From Paenibacillus alginolyticus DSM 5050 = NBRC 15375 (GTDB lineage Bacteria; Bacillota; Bacilli; Paenibacillales; NBRC-103111): 64,000 nt of DNA. Position numbers and translations under genes: made by a program. Location: positions 1 to 64,000 of the forward strand of contig NZ_AUGY01000004.1 of assembly GCF_000422905.1 (NCBI RefSeq). Direction: 5' to 3'. Positions 24,548 through 33,406 of the stretch are shown here, piece by piece (position 1 is the stretch's first letter; each line of letters starts with the position of its first letter). The notes below the pieces were generated by a model. It made no database searches. It had not been told where the DNA came from and was given only the letters and a program-made list of their open reading frames with translations.

Positions 24548-25765
24548 ATGGCAGGGAATCGAGCGGTTGTGTATGCGGGACCAGGAAAAGTGGAGGTACG
24601 AGATATTTCATATCCAGATTTAATCCTACGTGATGGTCCGGGTGTCAACCCACTGAATGTCGGCAGAAAATGCGAGCATGGGGTCATTTTAAAAGTCATT
24701 ACGACGAACATCTGCGGCAGTGACCAGCATATGGTGAGAGGTCGTACCACTGCTCCGAGCGGACTTGTTCTAGGCCATGAAATTACAGGTGAAGTCATTG
24801 AAGTTGGCCGTGATGTCGAGTTTATTAAAAAGGGTGATCTCGTTTCCGTGCCTTTCAATATCGCTTGCGGCCGCTGCCGCAGCTGCAAGGAGCGCAACAC
24901 GAATGTTTGTCTGAATGTAAATCCGGATCGCCCGGGTTCTGCTTATGGTTATGTCGACATGGGCGGTTGGGTTGGGGGGCAGTCCGAGTATGTCATGGTC
25001 CCCTATGCAGATTTCCAACTGCTGAAATTTCCTGATAAAGAACAAGCCTTGGAAAAAATCTTAGACTTAACTATGCTATCGGATATATTCCCAACCGGCT
25101 ATCACGGTGCCGTTAGTGCAGGCGTTAAACCAGGATCCACGGTTTATGTCGCAGGGGCCGGCCCCGTTGGATTGGCAGCAGCCCATTCCGCTCAACTGCT
25201 TGGTGCAGCCGTGGTGATTGTTGGTGATTTGAACAGTGAGCGATTGGCTCAAGCAAGAAGCTTTGGTTGTGAAACAGTTAATTTGAGGGAGCATCCGAAT
25301 TTAGCTGAGCAAATTGAACACATTTTAGGAGTTCCTGAAGTGGATTGTGCGGTCGATTGCGTTGGTTTCGAAGCACATGGTCACGGTCATGCTCATAGTG
25401 AAGCTCCAGCTGTAGTTTTGAACTCAATTATGGAGGTCACGCGAGCTGGCGGAAGACTTGGCATTCCTGGGCTATATGTAACTGGCGATCCGGGAGCAAC
25501 AGACGAAGATGCGAAGATCGGTACTTTGAAAATTCGTTTCGGTTTGGGTTGGGCTAAATCTCATACGTTCGTAACAGGGCAAACACCTGTCATGAAATAT
25601 CACCGTGAATTAATGATGGCTATTTTAAACGGTAAAGCGCAGATTGCAAAAGCGGTAAATGCCACCTTGATCTCACTGGAGCAAGCGCCGTTAGCTTACT
25701 CCGAATTCGATAAAGGGGCCTCGAAGAAATTCGTCATCGACCCCCATGGTTTGGTAAGGTCTTAA
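24548..25765 (+). CDS. fdhA: Glutathione-independent formaldehyde dehydrogenase
   Basis: A 405-residue zinc MDR dehydrogenase that resembles Pseudomonas putida formaldehyde dehydrogenase (FdhA) along its length. Features: N-terminal AGNRAVVYAGPGKVEV, catalytic Cys56 in ICGSDQHM, GHEITGEV, structural-zinc cysteines 107, 110, 113 and 121, the FdhA-type GSAYGYVDMGGWVGGQSEYV, and NAD motif GAGPVGLAAA. It oxidises formaldehyde to formate with tightly bound NAD in characterised members. It is the last gene of the operon with the three-component oxygenase, which strongly suggests that the oxygenase releases formaldehyde. A relaxed aldehyde specificity cannot be excluded. Confidence 0.85.
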   Translation: MAGNRAVVYAGPGKVEVRDISYPDLILRDGPGVNPLNVGRKCEHGVILKVITTNICGSDQHMVRGRTTAPSGLVLGHEITGEVIEVGRDVEFIKKGDLVSVPFNIACGRCRSCKERNTNVCLNVNPDRPGSAYGYVDMGGWVGGQSEYVMVPYADFQLLKFPDKEQALEKILDLTMLSDIFPTGYHGAVSAGVKPGSTVYVAGAGPVGLAAAHSAQLLGAAVVIVGDLNSERLAQARSFGCETVNLREHPNLAEQIEHILGVPEVDCAVDCVGFEAHGHGHAHSEAPAVVLNSIMEVTRAGGRLGIPGLYVTGDPGATDEDAKIGTLKIRFGLGWAKSHTFVTGQTPVMKYHRELMMAILNGKAQIAKAVNATLISLEQAPLAYSEFDKGASKKFVIDPHGLVRS

Positions 25766-25789
25766 ATAAGTGTCTGAATTCGGGAAACA

Positions 25790-25861
25790 GCGGGATATCT
25801 ATCAGCTTTCGGGTCGTTAAGAGTTATCCTGGAGTAGTTGATAGATGTCCTGTTTATCATA
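25790..25861 (+). promoter_or_regulatory. Structured leader between two sugar operons
   Basis: Within the 119-bp gap, GGATATCTATCA (about 25793-25804) can pair with TGATAGATGTCC about 35 bases further on, with one wobble, and ACAG/CTGT extends the stem around a bulge. It is not followed by a T run before the next start codon. It could be a terminator-like boundary or an RNA control element; no known riboswitch class is recognised. Confidence 0.4.
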
Positions 25862-25884
25862 GGATTTTCAGGGGGGACGAATTC

Positions 25885-26697
25885 ATGAAGGTGAAAAGCA
25901 TCAAATCGCTCTGGGGAATGGGAGGCTCGCTGGAGAGCCAATTCGAGCGGATTGCAGCTGCAAATTACGACGGAGTCGAAAGCCCATTGCCAAATGAAAT
26001 CGAAAAATATTTCGGGTTTTCTGTGGAGGAAAAGCAGTTCCGCAGCCTGCTGGGCCGGTACAAGCTGGATTATATCGCGATGGTATTTACGGACGGTAAC
26101 CATGCCCAATCATTTACTGAACAGGTCAAACAAGCGGAAACCTTCGCTCCTCTCAAAATCAATGCTCACAGTGCCAGAGATTGCATGAGCTTTGATGAGC
26201 AGGCCTCCTATTTCGAAAAAACGCAAGCCGTCGAGATGACCTTAAGCGTTCCGGTCAGTCATGAAACCCACAGGGGGCGCGCCATGTTTACACCATGGAC
26301 GACGTCGGCACTATTGCGTGAATTCCCGGATTTAAAAATTACGGCAGACTTCAGCCACTGGGTCTGCGTGTGCGAGTCGCTGCTGGAAGACCAGCAGGAG
26401 CACCTGGATTTGGCGATCCGGCGAGCCAGACATATTCATGCACGGGTAGGGTTTGCCCAGGGGCCGCAAGTCGGTCATCCGGCCGCTCCCGAATATACGC
26501 TTGAGTTGAACATGCATATGGATTGGTGGAAACGGATCATTCAGGTCAACGCTGAAGCAGGGACCGAGCTAACCTTCACGCCGGAATTCGGACCGCCGGG
26601 CTATATGCCGGCACTTCCGTTTACCAAACAGCCTGTAGCTGATTTGTGGGATATGTGCCTGTGGATGAAGGGAGAATGTGACCGTATAACAAAATAG
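25885..26697 (+). CDS. Sugar phosphate isomerase/epimerase-like TIM barrel
   Basis: A 270-residue TIM-barrel protein, divergent within the xylose isomerase-like family. Likely metal ligands occur in VSHETHRGR, TADFSHWVCV, HIHARVGF and FTPEFGP, in the expected order. It starts at ATG 25885 after CAGGGGGGACG and opens a second sugar module, followed at 17 bp by an SDR. The start region (KSLWGMGGSLESQFERIAAANYDGVE) is typical of uncharacterised epimerase-like proteins in Paenibacillus sugar operons. Substrate unknown. Confidence 0.8.
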   Translation: MKVKSIKSLWGMGGSLESQFERIAAANYDGVESPLPNEIEKYFGFSVEEKQFRSLLGRYKLDYIAMVFTDGNHAQSFTEQVKQAETFAPLKINAHSARDCMSFDEQASYFEKTQAVEMTLSVPVSHETHRGRAMFTPWTTSALLREFPDLKITADFSHWVCVCESLLEDQQEHLDLAIRRARHIHARVGFAQGPQVGHPAAPEYTLELNMHMDWWKRIIQVNAEAGTELTFTPEFGPPGYMPALPFTKQPVADLWDMCLWMKGECDRITK

Positions 26698-26713
26698 TGG
26701 GAGGGCGTTTTGT

Positions 26714-27472
26714 ATGCAAAGATTGACTGGAAAAACAGCTATTGTTACAGGAGGAACACGGGGAATCGGCCGGGGCATTGCAATGGCTTATGGCAGGGAA
26801 GGCGCCAATGTTGTCGTCTCCGGTACGAATGCCGCATTATGTGAAGAGGTGGCCGGGCTCATTCGGAGCGAAGGCGGTTCCGCTGTCGGCATCCCCTGCG
26901 ATCTGTCCCAATTGGAGCAAATTGAACGATTGTTTGACAAGACGTTAGAACATTTCGCAGAAATTCATATCGTCGTGAACAATGGTGCCATGATTACGTT
27001 TGAGTCTTTCGTAGATATTACACCCGAGTCCGTGAGAAAAACGCTGGAGGTTAATTTGCTGGGAACTTTCTTCTGCGGACAAAGGGCGGCTAAGGAAATG
27101 ATCCGCCAGGGCAAGGGAGGTAAAATTATTAATTTGTCCTCGATTATGGAAAAAGTGGGCACGATGAATTTGACGCATTACGGCGCCTCCAAGGGTGGTG
27201 TCATGATGCTGACTAAATGTATGGCTCTGGAGCTAGCCGAACATAAAATTAACGTGAATGCGATAGGGCCAGGTGTTATCGACACGGATCAGCATGCTGA
27301 GAAATTTGCAAAACCCGAGGGCAGAGAGGCCGCCATTGGGCGCATTCCATGGGGCCGGACTGGCGTGCCGGCGGATATAGCAAATACCGCTGTGTTCCTG
27401 GCAACCGACGATTCGGACTTTGTAACGGGCACAACCATCTTTGTCGACGGCGGACAGACCTCGCAAATGTAA
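26714..27472 (+). CDS. Short-chain dehydrogenase/reductase
   Basis: A 252-residue classical SDR. Cofactor motif TGGTRGIGRG, the NNGAM strand, catalytic Ser in NLSSIMEK, YGASKGG (YxxxK) and the C-terminal DDSDFVTGTTIFVDGGQ are all present, so the enzyme should be active with NAD(P). The family is close to glucose/gluconate dehydrogenases. It lies between an epimerase-like gene and a GlcG-like gene in a probable four-gene operon and would oxidise or reduce a sugar-derived hydroxyl. Confidence 0.88.
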   Translation: MQRLTGKTAIVTGGTRGIGRGIAMAYGREGANVVVSGTNAALCEEVAGLIRSEGGSAVGIPCDLSQLEQIERLFDKTLEHFAEIHIVVNNGAMITFESFVDITPESVRKTLEVNLLGTFFCGQRAAKEMIRQGKGGKIINLSSIMEKVGTMNLTHYGASKGGVMMLTKCMALELAEHKINVNAIGPGVIDTDQHAEKFAKPEGREAAIGRIPWGRTGVPADIANTAVFLATDDSDFVTGTTIFVDGGQTSQM

Positions 27473-27491
27473 CCAGTTGGGGGAGATTTCA

Positions 27492-27926
27492 TTGACGTTT
27501 CAAGGATATAAACCGGTTTTGACGGAATCGATGGTTATGAAAATGATAGAAATATGTGTTAAAAAAGCCGACGAATTAAATATATTCGTTAATATTGCGG
27601 TCATGGATGACGGGGGAAACCTGAAGGGTTTTCTTCGTATGGACCAGGCTGCTTTAATGAATGGGCAAATAGCCCGAAATAAGGCATACACCGCGGTGGG
27701 ACTTGGTATTCCGACGACCGATTGGTATCCAAAAATCAAAGATATGCCCGAGTTACTGCATGGTCTTGTGCATACGGACAATATGGTTATTTTCGGTGGA
27801 GGGCTTCCGATCTACATCGATTCGCAATTGGTCGGCGGCATCGGCGTATCAGGAGGAACCTGTGAACAAGATGACATTTGCGCACAGTCTGCTCTAGATG
27901 AAATACTGGGGGATCAAAAAAGATGA
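27492..27926 (+). CDS. GlcG/HbpS-like (heme-binding family, DUF336) protein
   Basis: A ~144-residue protein of the GlcG/HbpS family: MKMIEICVKKADELNIFVNIAVMDDGGNL, ARNKAYTAV, and the C-terminal IGGIGVSGGTCEQDDICAQ. GlcG-like genes often accompany glycolate or diol oxidation; HbpS binds heme in Streptomyces. The preferred start is TTG 27492, eight bases after GGGGGAGA; a further upstream in-frame ATG at 27441 would overlap the SDR gene by 32 bp. It overlaps the next gene by 4 bp (ATGA), so the two are translationally coupled. Confidence 0.78.
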   Translation: MTFQGYKPVLTESMVMKMIEICVKKADELNIFVNIAVMDDGGNLKGFLRMDQAALMNGQIARNKAYTAVGLGIPTTDWYPKIKDMPELLHGLVHTDNMVIFGGGLPIYIDSQLVGGIGVSGGTCEQDDICAQSALDEILGDQKR

Positions 27927-28450
27927 ACAAGAATATGACTGCCGAAGAAATACGACAACAAGCGCTGGCCTTATTGGAGCTGGCTCATATTCCCCTTAGC
28001 GCAGACGAGAAGGCGGGACTGCAGCTTTGGGATTTCGGGTTGAACAATCCTGCCCGGTACGGCATTCATATCGTCGAATATATCAATAACGACCGGTATT
28101 GCGCGCGACAGTTGGTCATGCTTCCGCGGCAGACAGTTCCCGAACACAGGCATCCCCCGATAGGGGAAGATCCGGGCAAAGCCGAGACCTTTCGGGTCGT
28201 TTGGGGTAAAGTATGGGCCTATGTGGATGGCAAGCCGACAGGTGCCATAGCCGCTGAGATCGTGGAAGAGGATAAGCCGCATTTTTCCGCGTTACGACAA
28301 ATTGAATTGCATGCAGGCGAGCAATACACGATCGGCGCCAATGTATCTCATTGGTTTCATGCGGGCGACGATGGCGCCGTGGTCATCGAATTTTCAAGTC
28401 CGGCCCAAGACAAATGCGATATTTTCAAAGATCCTAGGGTTTCCAATTAG
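27923..28450 (+). CDS. D-lyxose isomerase-like cupin protein
   Basis: A 175-residue cupin resembling D-lyxose ketol-isomerase. Metal ligands are recognisable in PEHRHPPIGEDPGKAETFRV (two His, then Glu) and in the second half in NVSHWFHAGDDGAVVIEFS (His). The family interconverts lyxose/xylulose and mannose/fructose. It ends the second sugar module (epimerase, SDR, GlcG-like). An isomerase here supports catabolism of an aldose or keto-sugar. The exact substrate is unknown. Confidence 0.75.
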   Translation: MNKNMTAEEIRQQALALLELAHIPLSADEKAGLQLWDFGLNNPARYGIHIVEYINNDRYCARQLVMLPRQTVPEHRHPPIGEDPGKAETFRVVWGKVWAYVDGKPTGAIAAEIVEEDKPHFSALRQIELHAGEQYTIGANVSHWFHAGDDGAVVIEFSSPAQDKCDIFKDPRVSN

Positions 28451-28541
28451 AAATGAATAGGATACCGTCTGCGCGCAGGCTGCTTTGGATGCTTTATCGT
28501 TAGGATTTGAAAGATAAGATACGAAAACGAGGTGGGAGATC

Positions 28542-29189
28542 ATGTTGAAAGAGGTTCATTACATGAAAAATTTGAAACACCGAAAGAGAGAGCAGCTTTA
28601 TGCCTTATGGCCTCAAATGACCACACTCGGTTTCGTTGGCAAAATACGTGAAGAGAGTTTCTGGCGGTCTTTCAAAGGGGGCTTTGGTTCCATCAAATTT
28701 GTATATTCAGACAATCCCATCAAAACGGAAATCACCATGTTCGCTGAGATTCGTTTCAATGAACTGGAAAATTTAAAAAACCAAAGTCGTCCACATCTAA
28801 GCGATAGGGACAAATTGCAAACATTTTCATTTAGTGATGAGTATGGTTATCTTCGCGGTAAGCCATTCCCGCAAAAGTGGTTTTTCGATGATGAGACGGA
28901 TATGGATGACCTCGCGGAGGATATGTCTGTAGCTATTCTAGATACCTTGGTTCCTTACTTGGAAAAATATTCGACTATGGAGCGCGCTCTTGACTTTATG
29001 CTTGAAAAAGAGAACAGAATGAAACACTCGTCCATAGATACAACAGCGATTAACGTTGTAGGGATGGCTTTTATTTTAGGAAGAAATGATTTGGATGATA
29101 TTATTTCCTCCAAAACTCAAATGTTGAGAGAAAAAGGCAGTCGTAACATAGATGAGTTTCTAAGATTTGTACATCAAATTAAGGCATAA
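28542..29189 (+). CDS. Protein of unknown function
   Basis: A 215-residue soluble protein that I do not recognise. The N-terminal half (GFVGKIREESFWRSFKGGFGSIKFVYSDN) with alternating strands and aromatic residues loosely resembles DUF4304-like proteins that contain a W/F-rich beta sheet; the second half is helical and acidic. There are no signal peptide, membrane segments or catalytic motifs. AGGTGGGAG precedes the ATG. It stands alone between a sugar operon and an IS element and has its own terminator. Confidence 0.6.
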   Translation: MLKEVHYMKNLKHRKREQLYALWPQMTTLGFVGKIREESFWRSFKGGFGSIKFVYSDNPIKTEITMFAEIRFNELENLKNQSRPHLSDRDKLQTFSFSDEYGYLRGKPFPQKWFFDDETDMDDLAEDMSVAILDTLVPYLEKYSTMERALDFMLEKENRMKHSSIDTTAINVVGMAFILGRNDLDDIISSKTQMLREKGSRNIDEFLRFVHQIKA

Positions 29190-29208
29190 GTGAATTCGAC
29201 ACAATCAG

Positions 29209-29231
29209 GCTGCTCATTGAGCAGCTTTTTT
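29209..29231 (+). terminator. Rho-independent terminator abutting the IS element
   Basis: GCTGCTC-ATT-GAGCAGC followed by seven T residues. The T tract ends exactly where the left inverted repeat of the IS6-like element starts. Confidence 0.88.
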
Positions 29232-30054
29232 GTTGTGGTGCAAACCATGATAACGTAACTGATAATGAAGTCATAGGATGGAGCAACTTAGTATGGAAAC
29301 CAAATTGAATTTATTTAAATGGAAGCAGTATGAATCAGCAATCATTTTACTAACCGTGCGATGGTATTTAAAATATAGTTTAAGCTATCGAGACATCGTA
29401 GAAATAATGAGCGAGCGGGGATTAGAGATTTCCCATACGACGATCATGAGATGGGTCCATGAATTTGGGCCCGAAATCGACAAACGAATCCGCCCCTATT
29501 TAAAACCTACAAATGATTCTTACAGAACGGACGAAACGTACATCAAAGTCAAAGGTCAATGGAAGTATTTATATAGAGCAGTTGATTCTATGGGGAATAC
29601 AATTGATTTTATGCTATCTGGAAATCGAGATATGCCGGCAGCTAAGCGTTTCTTTACAAAAGCATTGACCTCACCACATAATCAATTACCACGTGTGATT
29701 ACTTTGGACAAAAACCCGGCATATCCACCAGCCTACAAGAATTAATAAATGAAAAATTCCTGCCAAAAGAAACATTGGTTAGACAAACTAAGTATCTAAA
29801 CAACATTGTTGAACAAGATCATCGATTCATAAAGAAAATCACAAAACCGATGCTTGGTTTCAAATCGTTTCACACTGCAGAACGGACGTTGAAGGGAATC
29901 GAGGCCATGCATATGATAAGTAAAGGACAGGCGAAAAATAATTCGTCTGTCCTATCTGCTGTTGAATGGCTCAATAAAATATTTGGTATAGTTGCATAGT
30001 TTAATTTACAATTTGTTGGGTATTTACTGTCCTTTTTAATTCTTGCACCACAAC
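29232..30054 (+). mobile_element. IS6-family insertion sequence (IS240-like), inactive
   Basis: An ~823-bp element bounded by 12-bp inverted repeats, GTTGTGGTGCAA at 29232-29243 and its exact reverse complement at 30043-30054. The internal gene is a DDE transposase of the IS6/IS26 family, but its frame is broken. Length, terminal sequence and gene position match IS240-type elements. No clear 8-bp target duplication is visible at the ends (left flank is a poly-T, right flank CATTTATT), so the insertion is old or arose by recombination. Confidence 0.85.
29278..29999 (+). pseudogene. IS6-family transposase, one-base frameshift
   Basis: Two frames together encode an IS6-type transposase (~240 residues). 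The first has the HTH-like YRDIVEIMSERG, then the DDE acids in YRTDETYIKVKG and VITLDKNPAYPPA. It stops at 29745. The other frame continues with QELINEKFLP, NNIVEQDHRFIKK (the catalytic Glu) and ends NKIFGIVA, the usual IS240 C-terminus. One base is missing near 29736. The protein is not made from this copy unless ribosomes shift, for which no slippery site is seen. Confidence 0.88.
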
Positions 30055-30291
30055 CATTTATTCTATACATAATCTATACCAAAATACAATCTACTTGAAA
30101 AACATCCTAACGAAAACAGCACTTCTGCTTGCCCTCTTAGCTAAAATTGATTACTGGACAAATTATACAAAAGTTGATATTGTATTATACAAAGTTAATA
30201 CAAAGACTATACAATAAGTTTGCTTTGTTTACTACATGAAATGCTGATTTGGTGATTTTAATTTCTAGGTATTGGAGAAAGAGGTGTGAAT

Positions 30292-31983
30292 ATGAAGTTA
30301 CATTCTATGATAACAAAAATTATGATTCTATTTCTTGTTGTGCTTAGCTTATTTACGATTATCATCAATTTCTATGTTGGCAAACAGGTAAAGGAGAAGT
30401 TTGTTCTTGCGGCGCAAAATAAATTAACTTCCGATTTAGCGATGTCCACAGCATTCCTAAACGTGAAGTACCCTGGTAATTGGCGTATTCAAGGGGATAA
30501 GCTTGTAAAAGGGAACACGATTATCAATGAAAATTTTGAAATCGTGGATGAAATAGGGAAGTTAACTGGAGATACGGTCACGATCTTTTTGGGTGACACA
30601 CGAATTACTACGAATGTCCAGAAGGATGGAAAACGTGCGGTGGGGACCAAGGTATCTGACGCTGTTAAAGATGTAGTGTTAAAAACAGGGTCAACATACA
30701 TTGGAGAAGCCGATGTGGTAGGAACGATAAGTGAAACTATGTATGAACCAATTAAAAATGAATCAGGCATGATTATCGGGATTTTCTATGTAGGTGTTCC
30801 CAAAAAACCATTTAACGTCTTGGCTCAAAACATCTCAAATAAAATTTATAAAATTAGTGTAATCACTCTGATACTTTCGCTATTATGCAGTTATATCATC
30901 AGTCGGCCTACGATTCTCTCCATTCGGAGATTGGTTATGGCAACCAAGCAAATAGCTAATAAAGATTTGACTCACAAGGTTCAAGTGCATTCAAGAGATG
31001 AACTTGGAGAGCTGGCGCAATCTTTTGAAATCATGAGAATAAATTTATTGGTAATGCTATCTGATTTGGGAGATATATCCTTGAATTTGAAAGAAAATAG
31101 CAATTATCTAGCTGAAGCGGCCAAACAAACAGAGCTGGCATCAAATGAGGTGTCGAATGCTATCCAGCATGTAGCTGAAGGAACCACAGAACAAACATTC
31201 CATGTACAATCAATTCAGGATAAGATAGAGCATACTTTAATAGAAGTGCAAAAAGGAAAACAGAAGGCAGAAGATACGTTCGATTATGCGCTTCATTCTG
31301 TTGAAGTGGCCATGAAGGGAGAACACGCATTAAAAAGAACGATTGATCACCTGCTAGGCGTTTCAGAATCCGTAAAAGTTGCTACGAACTCCATTCAAAA
31401 GCTTGGAAAACGCTCAGATGAGATAGGCGGAATTATTCAAGTTATTTCGGATATTGCTAATCAGACAAACCTACTCGCATTGAATGCCGCTATCGAAGCA
31501 GCGAGAGCTGGTGAGAGTGGTAGAGGATTTACAGTCGTAGCCTCAGAGGTAAAGAAATTAGCCGAACAATCGAAAGTTTCTGCGGAAAAAATTACAAATT
31601 TGATTCATGATATTCAAGCGGATACCTCTATCACGGTGAGAATGATGGAAGAAAATCTAGAAGCTGTGGAAGAGCAAGTGTCAATTATTTCTTTAAGCGG
31701 TCAAGCATTACAAGAAATTGTAGAGAACACCAGTGTTACGAAAGAAAATGCCGATAGTTTGAAATTAATCTTTAAAGACATGGTAGGTCGATCAATAGAA
31801 GTGAAGGAGTCCATTCAGCGTGTAACTCAACTTGTTGAAAGCACAGCAGCGGTAGGAGAGGAAGTCGCGGCTTCTACGGAGGAACAGTTAGCGGCTGCAA
31901 ATGAGATTTCATCTTCCTCAAGGGGCGTTTTGTTTATTGCCAATAATCTAAATCGTAAGATTGAGGAATTTAAAATCCAGTAG
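30292..31983 (+). CDS. Methyl-accepting chemotaxis protein
   Basis: A ~563-residue membrane chemoreceptor: transmembrane helix at residues 8-28, an extracellular single Cache-like domain of ~150 residues ([44 protein letters not shown]), a second helix near 190-205, HAMP, and a cytoplasmic signalling hairpin with the conserved tip [40 protein letters not shown] helix near the end is a methylation region. ATG 30292 is preferred over GTG 30286 because GAGGTG lies at good distance. It overlaps or closely precedes an EAL gene. The ligand may be a small carboxylate, as for sCache sensors. Confidence 0.9.
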   Translation: MKLHSMITKIMILFLVVLSLFTIIINFYVGKQVKEKFVLAAQNKLTSDLAMSTAFLNVKYPGNWRIQGDKLVKGNTIINENFEIVDEIGKLTGDTVTIFLGDTRITTNVQKDGKRAVGTKVSDAVKDVVLKTGSTYIGEADVVGTISETMYEPIKNESGMIIGIFYVGVPKKPFNVLAQNISNKIYKISVITLILSLLCSYIISRPTILSIRRLVMATKQIANKDLTHKVQVHSRDELGELAQSFEIMRINLLVMLSDLGDISLNLKENSNYLAEAAKQTELASNEVSNAIQHVAEGTTEQTFHVQSIQDKIEHTLIEVQKGKQKAEDTFDYALHSVEVAMKGEHALKRTIDHLLGVSESVKVATNSIQKLGKRSDEIGGIIQVISDIANQTNLLALNAAIEAARAGESGRGFTVVASEVKKLAEQSKVSAEKITNLIHDIQADTSITVRMMEENLEAVEEQVSIISLSGQALQEIVENTSVTKENADSLKLIFKDMVGRSIEVKESIQRVTQLVESTAAVGEEVAASTEEQLAAANEISSSSRGVLFIANNLNRKIEEFKIQ

Positions 31984-32032
31984 TAAAATAGTTAGCTTTA
32001 TCATTCCATTTGGAATCAAGGGGGGCATACAT

Positions 32033-33034
32033 ATTCACTGTCATAACTGTATTATTGATGAATTGAAGTTTGAAATTTTGGTGGAAGACAAAGATCACCC
32101 TCAGATGATTTCTTACATCATGAATAATTTGAATAGAACAAATACGTGGCATTGTACAAAAGGGAAAATTTTAATCATCAAGGAATCTGGAGTCAGAGAT
32201 TTTTTGGATTTCAGTAAAGATCATATGAATCAAGAGGCCATCTATTTTCGCATAGATCATGGGGAATGGAGACCAATATCAGAAGTCTATGGAATTCTTG
32301 ACATGCGATGGGTTGATGAATTGATCATGAATGAGTCTGTCATTTGTTACTTTCAACCCATTGTCAATGCCAAGGGTGAAATCTATGGGTATGAGATGCT
32401 GTCCAGATTTACAAGAGAAGATGGGTCATTGATATACCCGAATGAAGTTTTTACGGCAGCAAAAAAGAGAGAGAGGCTATATGCATTAGACCGATTATGC
32501 AGGATGACAGCTGTGAGATACGCGGCACCTTTGAAGAAAAAAGCTTTTATAAATTTTATTCCAACATCGATTTACTCTCCAGAGTTTTGCTTGAAATCAA
32601 CAGTTCAGCTAGCCAATGAATTAGGAGCGGATCCTTCTCAGTTCGTATTTGAAGTTGTAGAAACGGAGGAAGTCGGTGACATCGCTCATTTGAAAAAAAT
32701 ATTAGCTTATTATAAGAAAAAAGGATTTAAATATGCTTTGGATGATGTTGGTGAAGGATATAGCACAATTGAATTACTGTCCGAGTTGATGCCACAATAC
32801 ATGAAACTGGATATAAAATATGTTCAGGGGGTTGTATCTGATTCGGGAAAACAGCGAATTGCTACTGAGTTCTTACTAGGGGCACTACAGATAGGTGCTG
32901 TTCCATTGGCGGAAGGTGTGGAAACTAGAGAGGACTTTGAATGGTTGAAAAAATGTGGTTATGTGCTTTTTCAGGGCTACTACTTTGGGAAGCCTTCACT
33001 TATTCCCAAAGAAGAGCGTATACTCGATATTTGA
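32033..33034 (+). CDS. EAL-domain cyclic-di-GMP phosphodiesterase
   Basis: A protein of about 333 residues. After a ~100-residue N-terminal region with a Cys/His-rich start (HCHNC), an EAL domain follows with all catalytic positions: FQPI, YEMLSRF (EML in place of EAL), INFIP, FEVVETEE, ALDDVGEGYS, KLDIKYV, AEGVET and FQGYYFGKP. It should hydrolyse c-di-GMP. There is no in-frame ATG before the domain-bearing N-terminus. The frame is open back to a TTG at 31961 without Shine-Dalgarno, but AAGGGGGG lies seven bases before an ATT at 32033, which may be a rare ATT start. It follows the chemoreceptor gene and probably forms a motility/biofilm switch with it. Confidence 0.83.
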   Translation: MHCHNCIIDELKFEILVEDKDHPQMISYIMNNLNRTNTWHCTKGKILIIKESGVRDFLDFSKDHMNQEAIYFRIDHGEWRPISEVYGILDMRWVDELIMNESVICYFQPIVNAKGEIYGYEMLSRFTREDGSLIYPNEVFTAAKKRERLYALDRLCRMTAVRYAAPLKKKAFINFIPTSIYSPEFCLKSTVQLANELGADPSQFVFEVVETEEVGDIAHLKKILAYYKKKGFKYALDDVGEGYSTIELLSELMPQYMKLDIKYVQGVVSDSGKQRIATEFLLGALQIGAVPLAEGVETREDFEWLKKCGYVLFQGYYFGKPSLIPKEERILDI

Positions 33035-33406
33035 AAATGGGAAATCTGTAGCTTGTCTCAGGGCTGAAAAAATAGACTCGGATCAGAATGGTGGAGATAA
33101 GCATTAGGCTAAATGATGTCACTGAGGCTTTCAACTATGAGGTAGAGTCTTTCACTCTTCATCACTACTACTCAAGGTGTCAATGTTGTAATACTGAGAA
33201 TAAGCGAGAAATCGGAGAAAACATTACTTTATAGTGGGAGGTCAGGCGTACATATCACATGCTTGACCTCCCTATTTTACAATCATATTTACATTATATA
33301 ACAATAATCGATGAAATTTTTTTTCGCGGGAAAAGGACTTTCTCTTCCTGTTAATTCTCTTCCTAACATAGTGCTCTACTATGACATCCTAATTACTGGA
33401 AAATCC
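33035..33406. other. Intergenic region with a convergent terminator
   Basis: No gene is seen between the EAL gene (+) and crtP (-). A 12-bp stem-loop at 33236-33272 (one wobble, loop of 13) ends with CCTATTTTAC on the + strand and TCCCACTATAAAG on the other, and is a likely shared terminator. The rest is AT-rich and featureless. Confidence 0.6.
33236..33280. terminator. Stem-loop between convergent EAL and crtP genes
   Basis: GGGAGGTCAGGC pairs with GCTTGACCTCCC (33236-33247 with 33261-33272), with short A/T-rich tails on both sides. It probably terminates both transcripts. Confidence 0.65.

Noticed and set aside
29224..30062. 8-bp target site duplication around the IS6-like element
   Set aside because: The left flank is poly-T and the right flank is CATTTATT; they do not match.
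30150..30215. SigD (motility) promoter before the chemoreceptor gene
   Set aside because: No TAAA-N15-GCCGATAT-like pair was found; several AT-rich repeats are present but no convincing promoter.
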